Below, piece by piece: positions 8,123 to 18,068 of a stretch of 40,716 nucleotides of DNA; position 1 is the stretch's first letter; every line of letters starts with the position of its first letter. The stretch lies in contig CANPWJ010000003.1 of assembly GCA_947584035.1 (NCBI GenBank), positions 1 to 40,716 on the forward strand, given 5' to 3'. The notes under the pieces are model-generated. The model saw nothing but the letters and a program-made list of their open reading frames with translations. It was not told the DNA's origin and did not search any database. Made by a program: the position numbers and the translations under genes. This DNA is from an uncultured Acetatifactor sp. GTDB lineage: Bacteria; Bacillota; Clostridia; Lachnospirales; Lachnospiraceae.

Positions 8123-9049
8123 ATGAGCACAAGTACAAAAACGAAAGACGCGGGATTCCATAACAGTCTCATCTATGTCAGGCAGCACTGGCGGCTGTAC
8201 GTGTTTTTCCTGCTGCCCGCCCTGGCGCTGACGATCATCTTCAAGTACATTCCCATGGGTGGCATCCTGATTGCTTTTGAGAAGTACAATCCGATCCGGG
8301 GCATTCTGGGGAGTGAGGTGGTGGGATTCCGGCACTTCCGTCGCTTTCTCTCGTCGCCGGATTTCCTGAGTTATCTGGCGAATACACTGAAACTCAGCGT
8401 GTACGGAATGTTGTGGGGCTTTCCCGTGCCGATCCTTCTGGCGTTCCTGTTGAACAGGATCAATCGGGTAGGTGTGAAAAAGAAGATCCAGCTGGTGCTC
8501 TATATGCCGAACTTTATCTCGGTTATTGTACTTTGCGGTATCGTCCGGATCCTTCTGTCGGTTACGGGACCTGTCAATTTGTTGTTTGGTTCACAGATCA
8601 ACTTTATGACCATGCCGGAGGCTTTCCGAAGCATCTACATCGCCAGCGGCATCTGGCAGGGCGCAGGCTGGGGTTCCATCATCTATACCGCGGCGCTCTC
8701 CAATGCGAGCAAGGAGCTGAAGGAGGCGGCTGTGATCGACGGCGCCAATATCTTCCAGCAGATCAAGGCGGTGGAATGGCCTGCGATCAAGAGTACGGTG
8801 ATCATACAGTTCATTATGCAGGCGGGCAATATTATGAGTATCGGTTTTGAAAAGGCTTATGCTCTGCAGACCGACTTAAACCTTAAATCTTCGGAGATCA
8901 TCGCCACTTACGTATACAAGAAGGGCCTTATTGACGGGGATTACAGTTTCTCCACGGCAGTAGGACTGTTCAACACCGTGATCAATGTTATTTTGCTTTT
9001 GGCCGTCAACAAGATCGTTGCCAAGATGAATGACGGACAGGGATTATAG
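8123..9049 (+). CDS. Carbohydrate ABC transporter permease, LplB-like
   Basis: FLLPALALTIIFKYIPMGG and EAAVIDGANIFQQIKAVEWPAIK (EAA loop). Confidence 0.92.
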   Translation: MSTSTKTKDAGFHNSLIYVRQHWRLYVFFLLPALALTIIFKYIPMGGILIAFEKYNPIRGILGSEVVGFRHFRRFLSSPDFLSYLANTLKLSVYGMLWGFPVPILLAFLLNRINRVGVKKKIQLVLYMPNFISVIVLCGIVRILLSVTGPVNLLFGSQINFMTMPEAFRSIYIASGIWQGAGWGSIIYTAALSNASKELKEAAVIDGANIFQQIKAVEWPAIKSTVIIQFIMQAGNIMSIGFEKAYALQTDLNLKSSEIIATYVYKKGLIDGDYSFSTAVGLFNTVINVILLLAVNKIVAKMNDGQGL

Positions 9050-9063
9050 AAGGGAGTATTGCT

Positions 9064-9963
9064 ATGAAGAAAAAGAGCAAATTTGCCAGATATTCGATGC
9101 AAGATAAGGTGCTGCTGATCCTTGGTTTTGTGCTGTTGGGGCTGTTTGTGGTGGCGATCATAGTTCCCATGATCTATATCATTGTGGCGTCGTTTATCGA
9201 TCCGGTCACCCTGCAGAACAACGGAATTACATTTGATTTCAGCAAGTGGACACTGACCGCGTATGAGAGGGTTTTGTCCAACAAGCAGATCTGGGTGGGA
9301 TTTAAAAATGCGGTCGTCTACTCCGTTGTGTTTACAGTGGTGTCTGTCCTGGTCACCATGCTGGCCGCTTACCCCATGTCCCGGGCGGATTTCAGAGGCA
9401 GAAAATTCTTTAATGTGCTCTTTGTGATCACGATGTTTTTTGGTGGCGGACTGATTCCCACCTACCTGTTGATCAGCAAGATGAATCTGCTGAACAGTAT
9501 GTGGGCGGTTATTCTGCCCGGCGCGTTCAGTGTGTGGAACATGATCATTGCCAGAACCTATTATCAGGGAATTCCCGGAGAGCTGCGGGAGGCGGCTGAC
9601 GTAGATGGCGCCAATGAGCTGGTATTCTTTTTTAAGATCCTTCTGCCGGTATGCACGCCCATCATTGCGACGCTGGCGCTGTGGCAGTTTGTGGGAATGT
9701 GGAACAGCTATTTCGACGCGATGATCTATCTGGACGACGCGGCGAAGCAGCCTCTGCAGCTTGTACTTCGTTCCATCCTGATACAGAACCAGCCGGAACA
9801 GGGCATGATTTCCGATATGCAGAGTACGGCGGCGAGGGCCCAGCTGGCGGAGCTGTTGAAATACGCGACGATCATTATTTCCAGTCTGCCGCTTCTCGTG
9901 ATGTATCCGTTTTTCCAGAAATATTTCGATAACGGAATCATGGCGGGTTCGGTGAAGGGATAA
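9064..9963 (+). CDS. Carbohydrate ABC transporter permease, CUT1 type
   Basis: EAADVDGANELVFFFKILLPVCTPIIATLALW (EAA loop). Confidence 0.92.
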   Translation: MKKKSKFARYSMQDKVLLILGFVLLGLFVVAIIVPMIYIIVASFIDPVTLQNNGITFDFSKWTLTAYERVLSNKQIWVGFKNAVVYSVVFTVVSVLVTMLAAYPMSRADFRGRKFFNVLFVITMFFGGGLIPTYLLISKMNLLNSMWAVILPGAFSVWNMIIARTYYQGIPGELREAADVDGANELVFFFKILLPVCTPIIATLALWQFVGMWNSYFDAMIYLDDAAKQPLQLVLRSILIQNQPEQGMISDMQSTAARAQLAELLKYATIIISSLPLLVMYPFFQKYFDNGIMAGSVKG

Positions 9964-10054
9964 TCTGTGGCGGGGGTAAAAAATGGATGTAGGTCCGTAA
10001 AAAGAAAGGAAAGAAAGTAACCATATACCAAAAAATAAGGGAAGGAGAAGTCAT

Positions 10055-11728
10055 ATGAAAAACAGGTTTTATGCAAAAATGACGGCGGCGGTGCTGTCGG
10101 CGGCGATGGTGTTTTCTCTCGCTGCATGTGGCGGCAAGGAAAATGTGGAGCTGAACAACGGAGAGTTTAAGGAGGTGGATCCATCCACGCTGCAGTTCCC
10201 GCTGGCCGAAAAGACAACTCTGACCGGAATGATCAGCTATCCGGCGAATACGGAATCCAATCCGAACAACCGCACGATTTTCAAGCGCCTTCAGGAAAAG
10301 ACCAACGTGGAGATCGAGTGGACGGCGATCCAGGCGGATCAATGGGGAGATAAGATCACTTTGTCGATGGCTAATTTGGATACGCTGACGGATTTTGTCT
10401 TTACGGCCAACTTTTCGGACAACGATCTGCTTCGATATGCGGATCAGGGCGTGATCATCCCGCTGGAGGAGTATATAGACGCGTATATGCCGAATCTTAA
10501 GGCGGTGTTTGACAAGTATCCGGAATACCGGAAGATGAGCACAGACTCGGAGGGACATATCTGGGCGCTTCCCTGGATTGAGCAGCTCGGTTCCGAGAAA
10601 ACCGCGATCCAGACGGTGAGTGAGATGAGTTTTATCAATAAGAAGTGGCTGGATTTTCTGGGATTGGATGTGCCGGAGACGACGGAGGAGTTCGAGCAGA
10701 CGCTGGCTGCTTTTCGCGATCATGCGTCCGAACTGCAGGCGGAATTTAAGATCGATGGAAGTATCATTCCCATGTCCTGTATCGTAAATGACGGCAGCCA
10801 GGATCCGGCGATCCTGCTCAACGGCTTCGGCGAAGGCTACGGTGACAACGACCAGGGAAGGCATATTGCGGTAACGGATGACCTGAAAGTAATCTGCACC
10901 GCGACACAGCCGGGATTCAAGGATGGTATTGCATGGCTTCACTCTTTGTACGAGGAGGGTCTGATCGATCCCGAGGCGTTCACGCAGGATTGGTCCACTT
11001 ATGTGTCCAAAGGGAAATCCGGGCGTTACGGCGTATGCTTCAGCTGGGATGACGCGAATATTATCGATGACTTTGAGGGTTGGGTTCCGCTGCCGGTATT
11101 GACGGCAGATACCAGGAATCTGACACCCGAGAACGGTTCCTTTACCAGCGGATATGACCGCGGACGCTGCGTGGTGACGAGTGTAGCGCAGAATCCGGCG
11201 CTGATCTGCGCATGGCTGGATCAGATGTACGACCCGTTCCAGTCTCCGCAGAACAACTGGGGTACCTACGGGGAGGACGATGGCTTTGATATTTTTGAGC
11301 TGGGCAAAAACGATCAGGGAGAGGATATGCTGGTACATGCGCCCCTGGGAGATGCTTCTCCCGTGGAGGTGAGAGAAGCCGAGAGCGTGAACGGCCCGCT
11401 GGCAGTTCTGGACGAATACTATGATGTCTATGTCACCTGCCCGGATGATGCGCAGTACCGTCTGGACTGGATCGAGCAATACTATACGCCGGATATGCAC
11501 ACCAAATATGTCTATCCGAATGTATTTATGACCCAGGAGGACACGGAAGAGCTGGCCAATCTGCAGACAGACATCACCAAGACGATTAACGCGAAGAGGT
11601 CTGACTGGATTATGAACGGGTTCACGGATGACGACTGGAACGAGTACCTGGACGATCTGGATGCGTATGGACTCAATGATATGCTTGACATTTTCCAGAA
11701 ATACCTGGATGATTATTATGCGGAATAA
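10055..11728 (+). CDS. Extracellular solute-binding lipoprotein
   Basis: Signal peptide with lipobox SLAACGG; LplA-like layout after two permeases. Confidence 0.9.
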   Translation: MKNRFYAKMTAAVLSAAMVFSLAACGGKENVELNNGEFKEVDPSTLQFPLAEKTTLTGMISYPANTESNPNNRTIFKRLQEKTNVEIEWTAIQADQWGDKITLSMANLDTLTDFVFTANFSDNDLLRYADQGVIIPLEEYIDAYMPNLKAVFDKYPEYRKMSTDSEGHIWALPWIEQLGSEKTAIQTVSEMSFINKKWLDFLGLDVPETTEEFEQTLAAFRDHASELQAEFKIDGSIIPMSCIVNDGSQDPAILLNGFGEGYGDNDQGRHIAVTDDLKVICTATQPGFKDGIAWLHSLYEEGLIDPEAFTQDWSTYVSKGKSGRYGVCFSWDDANIIDDFEGWVPLPVLTADTRNLTPENGSFTSGYDRGRCVVTSVAQNPALICAWLDQMYDPFQSPQNNWGTYGEDDGFDIFELGKNDQGEDMLVHAPLGDASPVEVREAESVNGPLAVLDEYYDVYVTCPDDAQYRLDWIEQYYTPDMHTKYVYPNVFMTQEDTEELANLQTDITKTINAKRSDWIMNGFTDDDWNEYLDDLDAYGLNDMLDIFQKYLDDYYAE

Positions 11729-11752
11729 AGCAGGGGACGGGAAGGAAGCGGA

Positions 11753-13243
11753 ATGAATATGACAAGTCAGACATTGCGGGAAGCGCGCAAATATGAGGAA
11801 GCGGCGGAAAAGAATATAGCGGCAGAGGACAGACCGGCCTTTCATCTGTCAACACGCACAGGGTGGATGAACGATCCCAACGGATTCTCTTATTACAACG
11901 GCAAATATCATCTGTTTTATCAGTACCACCCCTATGACTGTCATTGGAATTCCATGCACTGGGGGCACGCGGTGAGCACGGATCTGCTGCACTGGGAGTA
12001 TCTTCCGGCAGCCCTTGCCCCTGATGAGAGTTACGACAGAGACGGCTGCTTTTCGGGGAGCGCGGTAACGCTTCCCGACGGCAGACATCTGTTGATCTAT
12101 ACGGGTGTGCGCAAGGATCGGCGGGAGCTTGGCTCGGAGTGCGAAGAACAGACACAGTGCCTCGCGGTAGGAGATGGGACGGATTATGAGAAGTACGAGA
12201 ATAACCCCGTTATCTCCGCAAAGGATCTGCCGGAGGGGTGCAGCGCAAAGGATTTTCGGGATCCCAAGATATGGAGGAAAGAGGACGGCACTTACTGTTG
12301 TGTAGTGGGAAACTGTCTGACAGACGGGGATGGCCAGGTTCTGCTGTTCGTGAGCGCGGATGGCTTTGACTGGAAATTCAAGAGCGTGCTTATGGCCAAC
12401 AAGGGACGTTTCGGCAGGATGTGGGAGTGTCCCGACTTCTTTCCATTGGGGGATGAATGGGTGTTGCTTGTGAGTCCCCAGGATATGCTGCCGGAAGGTT
12501 TCGAGTACCACAACGGCAACGGGACTTTGTGCCTGATCGGGGAGTACGATGAAGAAAAAGGTACGTTTACGCCGCGTCACGACCAGTCCATTGACTATGG
12601 GATCGATTTCTATGCCTCGCAGACGATGCAGACGCCGGACGGACGTCGGATCATGGTCGGCTGGATGCAGAATTGGGACACCTGCGATTTTCGGGCGCAC
12701 GATATTTCCTGGTTCGGACAGATGAGTCTGCCGAGAGAGCTGTCTATAGAAAACGGGAGATTGTATCAGAGGCCGGTCCGAGAGCTGGAGGCATTTCGCC
12801 GCAACAGAGTTGCCTGTGAAAACGTCTGTGTATCCGGAGAGATTACGCTGGAGGGAATCAAAGGCCGGACGGTGGATATGGAGCTTTTGATCCGGCCGAA
12901 GGACGGAGAGGATCTCTATCGAAAGTTTGCGGTCCGATTTGCTCAGAATGACCGGTTTTACACATCCTTTAGCTTTCATCCCCAGGATTCCATCCTGAAG
13001 ATAGACAGGAAATTCTCCGGATCAAGGAGGGCGATTATCCATCAGCGCCGCAGCTGTGTGGACAGCAGGGACGGAAGACTGCGGCTGCGGATCATTCTGG
13101 ATCGTTTCAGCGCGGAAATCTTTGTGAATGACGGCGCGCAGGTTATGACCGCGATCCTGTATACGCCGCAGGAGGCGGACGGCATTTCCTTTTTTGCGGA
13201 GGGAGCCGTATATATGGATGTCGTAAAGTATGATCTGGTATAG
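11753..13243 (+). CDS. Glycoside hydrolase family 32 (sucrose-6-phosphate hydrolase/fructanase-like), no signal peptide
   Basis: HLSTRTGWMNDPNGFSYYNGKYHLFYQYHP, FRDPK, ECPDFF motifs. Confidence 0.95.
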   Translation: MNMTSQTLREARKYEEAAEKNIAAEDRPAFHLSTRTGWMNDPNGFSYYNGKYHLFYQYHPYDCHWNSMHWGHAVSTDLLHWEYLPAALAPDESYDRDGCFSGSAVTLPDGRHLLIYTGVRKDRRELGSECEEQTQCLAVGDGTDYEKYENNPVISAKDLPEGCSAKDFRDPKIWRKEDGTYCCVVGNCLTDGDGQVLLFVSADGFDWKFKSVLMANKGRFGRMWECPDFFPLGDEWVLLVSPQDMLPEGFEYHNGNGTLCLIGEYDEEKGTFTPRHDQSIDYGIDFYASQTMQTPDGRRIMVGWMQNWDTCDFRAHDISWFGQMSLPRELSIENGRLYQRPVRELEAFRRNRVACENVCVSGEITLEGIKGRTVDMELLIRPKDGEDLYRKFAVRFAQNDRFYTSFSFHPQDSILKIDRKFSGSRRAIIHQRRSCVDSRDGRLRLRIILDRFSAEIFVNDGAQVMTAILYTPQEADGISFFAEGAVYMDVVKYDLV

Positions 13244-13259
13244 AGGGAGATAATACAAT

Positions 13260-14222
13260 ATGAAGCGATATGACGTGACTGCGCTGGGGGAACTGCTGAT
13301 CGATTTTACGGAAAACGGCGTAAGCGGACAGGGAAATGTCCTCTATGAGGCCAATCCGGGCGGTGCACCCTGCAACGTATTGTCCATGTTGTCCGGACTT
13401 GGGAGAAAGACGGCGTTTATCGGCAAGGTAGGGCGGGATATTTTTGGAAACCGCCTGAAATCGGCGCTGGAAGAAGTGGGAATCGACACGTGTGGACTGG
13501 TTGTGGATGAGGACGTTCGTACAACGCTCGCTTTCGTGGAGACGCTGCCCGACGGGGACAGGAACTTTTCCTTTTACCGGAATCCCGGTGCGGATATGAT
13601 GCTGCGGGAGGGAGAGCTCGCGGAGGAATTGCTGAAAAATACGAAACTATTTCATTTCGGTACGCTGTCCATGACGCACGAGGGAGTCAGAGAAGCTACC
13701 AAGAAGGCGGTGCAGACAGCCAGAGAAAGCGGCGCTTTGATCTCTTTTGACCCGAATCTGCGCCCGCCGCTCTGGCAGTCCCTGGACGAGGCGAGGGAGC
13801 AGACGGCTTATGGGTTCTCACAGTGCGATGTGTTAAAGATCTCCGACAATGAGATTCAATGGTTCAGCGGGGAAGAGGATTTCGACAAGGGTATCCGAAA
13901 ACTGCGGGAAGAGTATCCGATTCCGCTGATCCTTCTCTCTATGGGAAAGAGCGGCAGCCGCGCGTATTATCAGGATCTTTGTGTGGAGGCGCCCCCTTTT
14001 CTGCAGGAGCACACGATCGAGACTACGGGCGCCGGGGATACGTTCTGCGCCTGCTGTCTCCACTACGTACTGCAGCACGGGCTGGATCGTCTGGACAGGG
14101 ATATCCTGTCGGAGATGCTGACCTTTGCAAACGGCGCGGCTTCTATTATCACCACCCGCAAGGGCGCTCTGCGCGTGATGCCCAGTGTGCGGGAGGTGGA
14201 AGCGCTGATCGGCAGAACCTGA
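13260..14222 (+). CDS. PfkB-family carbohydrate kinase (fructokinase-like)
   Basis: GELLIDF, NPGGAPCNV, TTGAGDTFCACCL motifs; directly follows GH32. Confidence 0.92.
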   Translation: MKRYDVTALGELLIDFTENGVSGQGNVLYEANPGGAPCNVLSMLSGLGRKTAFIGKVGRDIFGNRLKSALEEVGIDTCGLVVDEDVRTTLAFVETLPDGDRNFSFYRNPGADMMLREGELAEELLKNTKLFHFGTLSMTHEGVREATKKAVQTARESGALISFDPNLRPPLWQSLDEAREQTAYGFSQCDVLKISDNEIQWFSGEEDFDKGIRKLREEYPIPLILLSMGKSGSRAYYQDLCVEAPPFLQEHTIETTGAGDTFCACCLHYVLQHGLDRLDRDILSEMLTFANGAASIITTRKGALRVMPSVREVEALIGRT

Positions 14223-14238
14223 ACCAGACCGCGAAACG

Positions 14239-14340
14239 GATCAGCGAAACATCTGCCCTTGTAGGAAGGCGGATTTGCCTGAAAAGATAGGACAGAAAGA
14301 ATGGTTTTGTATTGCACTTTAAAGAGATAGACAATATAAT
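14239..14340 (+). repeat. Hairpin-plus-promoter repeat, copy 2
   Basis: GATCAGCGAAACATCTGCCCTTGTAGGAAGGCGGATTTGCCTGAAAAGATAGGACAGAAAG, then TTGCAC-17-TATAAT (14312-14340). Confidence 0.7.
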
Positions 14341-14390
14341 AATATCATCTCTATATGAATCCATGAAAAAGCACTAGAGGGGATAATGAT

Positions 14391-14732
14391 ATGCCAATCA
14401 GAATAGATGATTTGTTAAAACAATATGTAAATAAGATAAAAGGAATTTATGGGCATCATTTAAAGGCAGTTATATTATATGGTTCTTATGCACGCGGTGA
14501 TTATAGAGAAGATTCTGATATTGATATTATGATTTTGCTTAACCTCACAGAGTTGGAAATTGAAAACTATGGACATAAACTGTCAGATATGACCTATGAT
14601 TTTAATATGGATTATGATGTGGATATTAAGCCTATTGCAAAATATGAGGATCATTTCAAATATTGGTTAAAGGCATATCCATTTTACGCAAATGTTGAAC
14701 GGGAAGGGATAAAATTGTATGAAGCAGTATGA
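14391..14732 (+). CDS. MNT-type nucleotidyltransferase (likely antitoxin)
   Basis: GSYARGDYREDSDIDIMI minimal nucleotidyltransferase motif. Confidence 0.88.
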   Translation: MPIRIDDLLKQYVNKIKGIYGHHLKAVILYGSYARGDYREDSDIDIMILLNLTELEIENYGHKLSDMTYDFNMDYDVDIKPIAKYEDHFKYWLKAYPFYANVEREGIKLYEAV

Positions 14733-15138
14733 GGAAGGAAATAAATTCGATTTAATGAAGTACAGGCTGGAAACTGCAAAAAGCGATTTAAAGTCAGCAA
14801 AAATACTGATAGAAGCTGAAGAATACAGAGCCGCAAACAACAGAGCTTATTATGCCATATTCCATGCAATATCAGCGCTTCATGCTCTTGATGGAAAAGC
14901 ATACAAAAGGCATAAAGATGCGCTGGGAAGTTTTAACAGGGAGTATGTAAAAACAGAGATTTTTCCAAGGGAAATAGGCAGAAAGATTTCACGGGCAGAA
15001 GAAATTCGACATGCAAGCGACTATGATGATTTTTATATCGCTACAAGGGAGAAGTCGCAGGAACAGGTTGAAACGGCAGAAGAATTGATAAAAATAGTGG
15101 AAGAATATTGTAAAAATAGTATTGACAAAGAGAGGTAA
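14719..15138 (+). CDS. HEPN domain protein (likely toxin partner)
   Basis: NNRAYYAIFHAISALHAL...EIRHASDYDDFY; overlaps the MNT gene by 14 nt. Confidence 0.85.
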   Translation: MKQYEEGNKFDLMKYRLETAKSDLKSAKILIEAEEYRAANNRAYYAIFHAISALHALDGKAYKRHKDALGSFNREYVKTEIFPREIGRKISRAEEIRHASDYDDFYIATREKSQEQVETAEELIKIVEEYCKNSIDKER

Positions 15139-15258
15139 CGAGAGGTAATCAAGATTCACGGTTCGTGCAGAAAATTGCGGAAGTTGAAATATTTCTAGGA
15201 TATAATATGTAAAGAGTAGATATAAGGAAATAGATATGACATTTTACAATTTGTTTTT

Positions 15259-15286
15259 ATGTTCATATATGTATGTTCATATATGT
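15259..15286 (+). repeat. Two tandem copies of ATGTTCATATATGT upstream of the HNH gene
   Basis: Direct reading, exact 14-bp duplication. Confidence 0.9.
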
Positions 15287-15352
15287 ATAAAGACAATTTG
15301 GTTATCAATTATGTCAACATGGATGAATTAAAGAGAAGTAAGGTTAGATTCT

Positions 15353-16417
15353 ATGAACAATACCTATATTACAAATGCAGCAAAGATGGTAGAGCAACTC
15401 TCCCGCTTTACTTCCTTTGTTCAACAAGCGGATGGGCAAACAGGTTTTATCAGTTTTCGTGACAGTACAGGGTTCCTTGGGCGTGAGGAGGATTACAAAT
15501 CACGTATTGCAGAGGAAGCTCGTAAAGAGCTTAAGTTCAATAGTTGGAGCGAATCATGGATCGGTACTGGCAAAATAGCGGAGTGTGCAAGAGGGGCGAT
15601 TCATAAATCCGGTAACCTTGTAAATAAGAATCAGCAAATTGATTTTAAGAACCGGCTTGATCCGAATAATGCAAAATTCCGTCCGGAAGCGGAAAGAGTA
15701 CTGTATGATATTTATCGCAACGCTCTCTGCGATGAGGCCACAGCTTTTGCAAATGCCGTTAAAGTATTTGGCGCAAAATATGATACGATTGCGTATCTGT
15801 TCTTTATAAAAGATGATTCTCGTTTCCTTCCGATTAGCCCAGGACATTTTGATAAGGGCTTTGCCGCCTTGGAAATAGATTATACTACTTCGTTTAAGTG
15901 CGGCTGGGAGAATTACCTGGGATTCATCGAGATCATAAAAGAGATCCGTGCCGTAATGGAAGATCTGCTTCCAATGCAGGGAACGCCAAGATTGATAGAT
16001 GCGCACTCTTTTGTATGGGTTATTCAGGAAAAACGATTTATAAGCTGGGTGCCTGATCCCGAGCGAAGTGTTCAAATTGAACGGACAGCAGAGAAATATA
16101 TGCAAGGTGTAATTTCTGGATCAGGCGGTCGCAGAAGTGTTACTTTGAGTACGTTCGTTCGGAGCGCTGAGGTTGTAAAAGAAACCAAAAGACGTGCGAA
16201 CGGTATATGCCAGTTATGTAATCGGCCCGCGCCTTTTATTGACAAAAAAGGGAATCCGTACCTTGAAGTGCACCACATAATCTGGCTGTCACGTGGCGGA
16301 GAGGATAACACTGAAAATACGGTTGCCCTATGTCCGAATTGTCATGTCCGAATGCATGTGTTGGATAAGCCGGAGGATGTAGAAAAGTTAAAGCTGCCAG
16401 GGACGCGGAGAGGGTAA
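15353..16417 (+). CDS. HNH endonuclease domain protein with unrecognised N-terminal domain
   Basis: CQLCNRPAPF...YLEVHHIIWLSRGGEDNTENTVALCPNCHVRMH. Confidence 0.85.
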   Translation: MNNTYITNAAKMVEQLSRFTSFVQQADGQTGFISFRDSTGFLGREEDYKSRIAEEARKELKFNSWSESWIGTGKIAECARGAIHKSGNLVNKNQQIDFKNRLDPNNAKFRPEAERVLYDIYRNALCDEATAFANAVKVFGAKYDTIAYLFFIKDDSRFLPISPGHFDKGFAALEIDYTTSFKCGWENYLGFIEIIKEIRAVMEDLLPMQGTPRLIDAHSFVWVIQEKRFISWVPDPERSVQIERTAEKYMQGVISGSGGRRSVTLSTFVRSAEVVKETKRRANGICQLCNRPAPFIDKKGNPYLEVHHIIWLSRGGEDNTENTVALCPNCHVRMHVLDKPEDVEKLKLPGTRRG

Positions 16418-16523
16418 TGACCGATTTCACCGGCTCCCCGGCCCTCATTTTTGCGATGGCGCCCAGTACTCTCCTGGCACATTCTGCGTTGTCCTGCAGA
16501 ACGGTAGTGAGGGCGGGGAATTT
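16416..16523 (-). pseudogene. LacI-family regulator C-terminal remnant
   Basis: KFPALTTVLQDNAECARRVLGAIAKMRAGEPVKSVI. Confidence 0.6.
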
Positions 16524-16526
16524 CGG

Positions 16527-17990
16527 TTAGTCGATCACAATCTTAAACACTACAGGGTTGCGCGTCTGCAACGCTTCTGCTTCGATATGCAATCCCTCAT
16601 CATCGCGGAACCATGTCGGCTTTCTATTGCTCCCCAAAAGCGCAACATCTTTAATTGCAGCGAGAGGAGAGCCGTTGCGCAGAGATTTTATCGTTACTTT
16701 GCCGTCGCTTGGATAGCAAAGGCAAGTCGCATAAAGACTCCCGCCCTTGGCGGTAAATCGGAAATCCTCCGGCGTATAGTCGTAGCTGCCGTTGTCGGAG
16801 AACATACCCTCCCGCATTTTTGTGGGCCCCTCGGCGGCGGTACGCCAGATGTGCGTGCCGTAGATCGCTTCGCCGTTGATTTTAAGCCACTTGCCAATTT
16901 CCAAAAGAACGCTCTTTTCCTCGTCGGTGATGGTGCCGTCGGGCTTCGGACCAATGTTCAGGAGCAGACAGCCATTCTTGGATACAATATCTACCAAATC
17001 GCGGATAATATCGCGGGAATCTTTAAACTGATTTGTCGTCGTGTATCCCCATGACCACTTACCGATCGCGGTGTCCGTCTGCCACGGAAACGGTTTTACA
17101 TCAGCGAATTTGCCGCGCTCCATGTCTACAACCGCCGTCCCGAACGCGAACGCATCGTGCTTGTAGGCAATCATAACCTCCTCGCCCCACTCCTCGGCGC
17201 GATTGTAATAGTAGGCGGCGATTTTTTTGAGATACGGCTTCGCTTCTGAGCGAATGATCCACCAGTCAAAATAAATCTGGTGAATTTTGTATTTGTCAAT
17301 GATTTCGCATGTCCGGATCATCCAGTCGTCCAAAAATTCCTTGGTTGGCGAAGGCTGACAGTTTAAATGGTAACGGTCGGGTTCCGGCATCGCGGGGGCG
17401 TAGAAATCCCACGCCTCCTTGTCGGGTGATATGTCGCTCTCGAACTCGCGGCCGTGACCCATGAAGAACCAATGCTCGATTCGGTGTGTGGACGCGCAGT
17501 TGACTATCCCATGCCGCCTTGCTGTCTCAGAAAGCTCGCCTAAAACATCGCGACAAGGCCCCATTTCTGCAGCATTCCAGTGTGAAAGTGAGGATTTGTA
17601 CATCTGGAAACCGTCGTGATGTTCTGCGACGGGAACGACGTAGCGTGCCCCCGCCTGTTCAATGAGCGAGATCCACTCCTCGGCGCTAAACTTTTCGCCT
17701 CGAAACATCGGGATAAAGTCCTTGTAGCCAAAGCTTTTCTGCGGGCCGTAGGTCTCGATGTGGTGCTTAAATTCGTCGCGGTCTTTAAGGTACATGTTTC
17801 GCGAGTACCATTCCGAACCAAACGCCGGCACGCTGTAGATTCCCCAGTGGATAAAAATTCCGAATTTACCATCGGTGAACCATTTTGGTGTGGGGTGTTG
17901 CGAGAGGGATTCCCAATTGTCTTTGTATTTTCCGTGGGCGATAACGGCATCGATTTTGGAAAGATATTCCTTCTTTTGGGTATCTGTCAT
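16527..17990 (-). CDS. Alpha-L-fucosidase, GH29
   Basis: KFGIFIHWGIYSVPAFGSEWYSRNMY, YVVPVAEHHDGFQMY, YFDWWI motifs. Confidence 0.93.
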   Translation of the reverse strand: MTDTQKKEYLSKIDAVIAHGKYKDNWESLSQHPTPKWFTDGKFGIFIHWGIYSVPAFGSEWYSRNMYLKDRDEFKHHIETYGPQKSFGYKDFIPMFRGEKFSAEEWISLIEQAGARYVVPVAEHHDGFQMYKSSLSHWNAAEMGPCRDVLGELSETARRHGIVNCASTHRIEHWFFMGHGREFESDISPDKEAWDFYAPAMPEPDRYHLNCQPSPTKEFLDDWMIRTCEIIDKYKIHQIYFDWWIIRSEAKPYLKKIAAYYYNRAEEWGEEVMIAYKHDAFAFGTAVVDMERGKFADVKPFPWQTDTAIGKWSWGYTTTNQFKDSRDIIRDLVDIVSKNGCLLLNIGPKPDGTITDEEKSVLLEIGKWLKINGEAIYGTHIWRTAAEGPTKMREGMFSDNGSYDYTPEDFRFTAKGGSLYATCLCYPSDGKVTIKSLRNGSPLAAIKDVALLGSNRKPTWFRDDEGLHIEAEALQTRNPVVFKIVID

Positions 17991-18068
17991 GGTGTGAGCC
18001 TCCTTGAAAACGGCGGTTTTGATTTTTTATTATAGCACAGGTTTTTGCAGCTGTCATTAACGCCATCT

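Noticed and set aside
9938-11845. 635-aa minus-strand ORF opposite the binding lipoprotein
   Set aside because: Antisense shadow of an obvious CDS with signal peptide; no recognisable motif.
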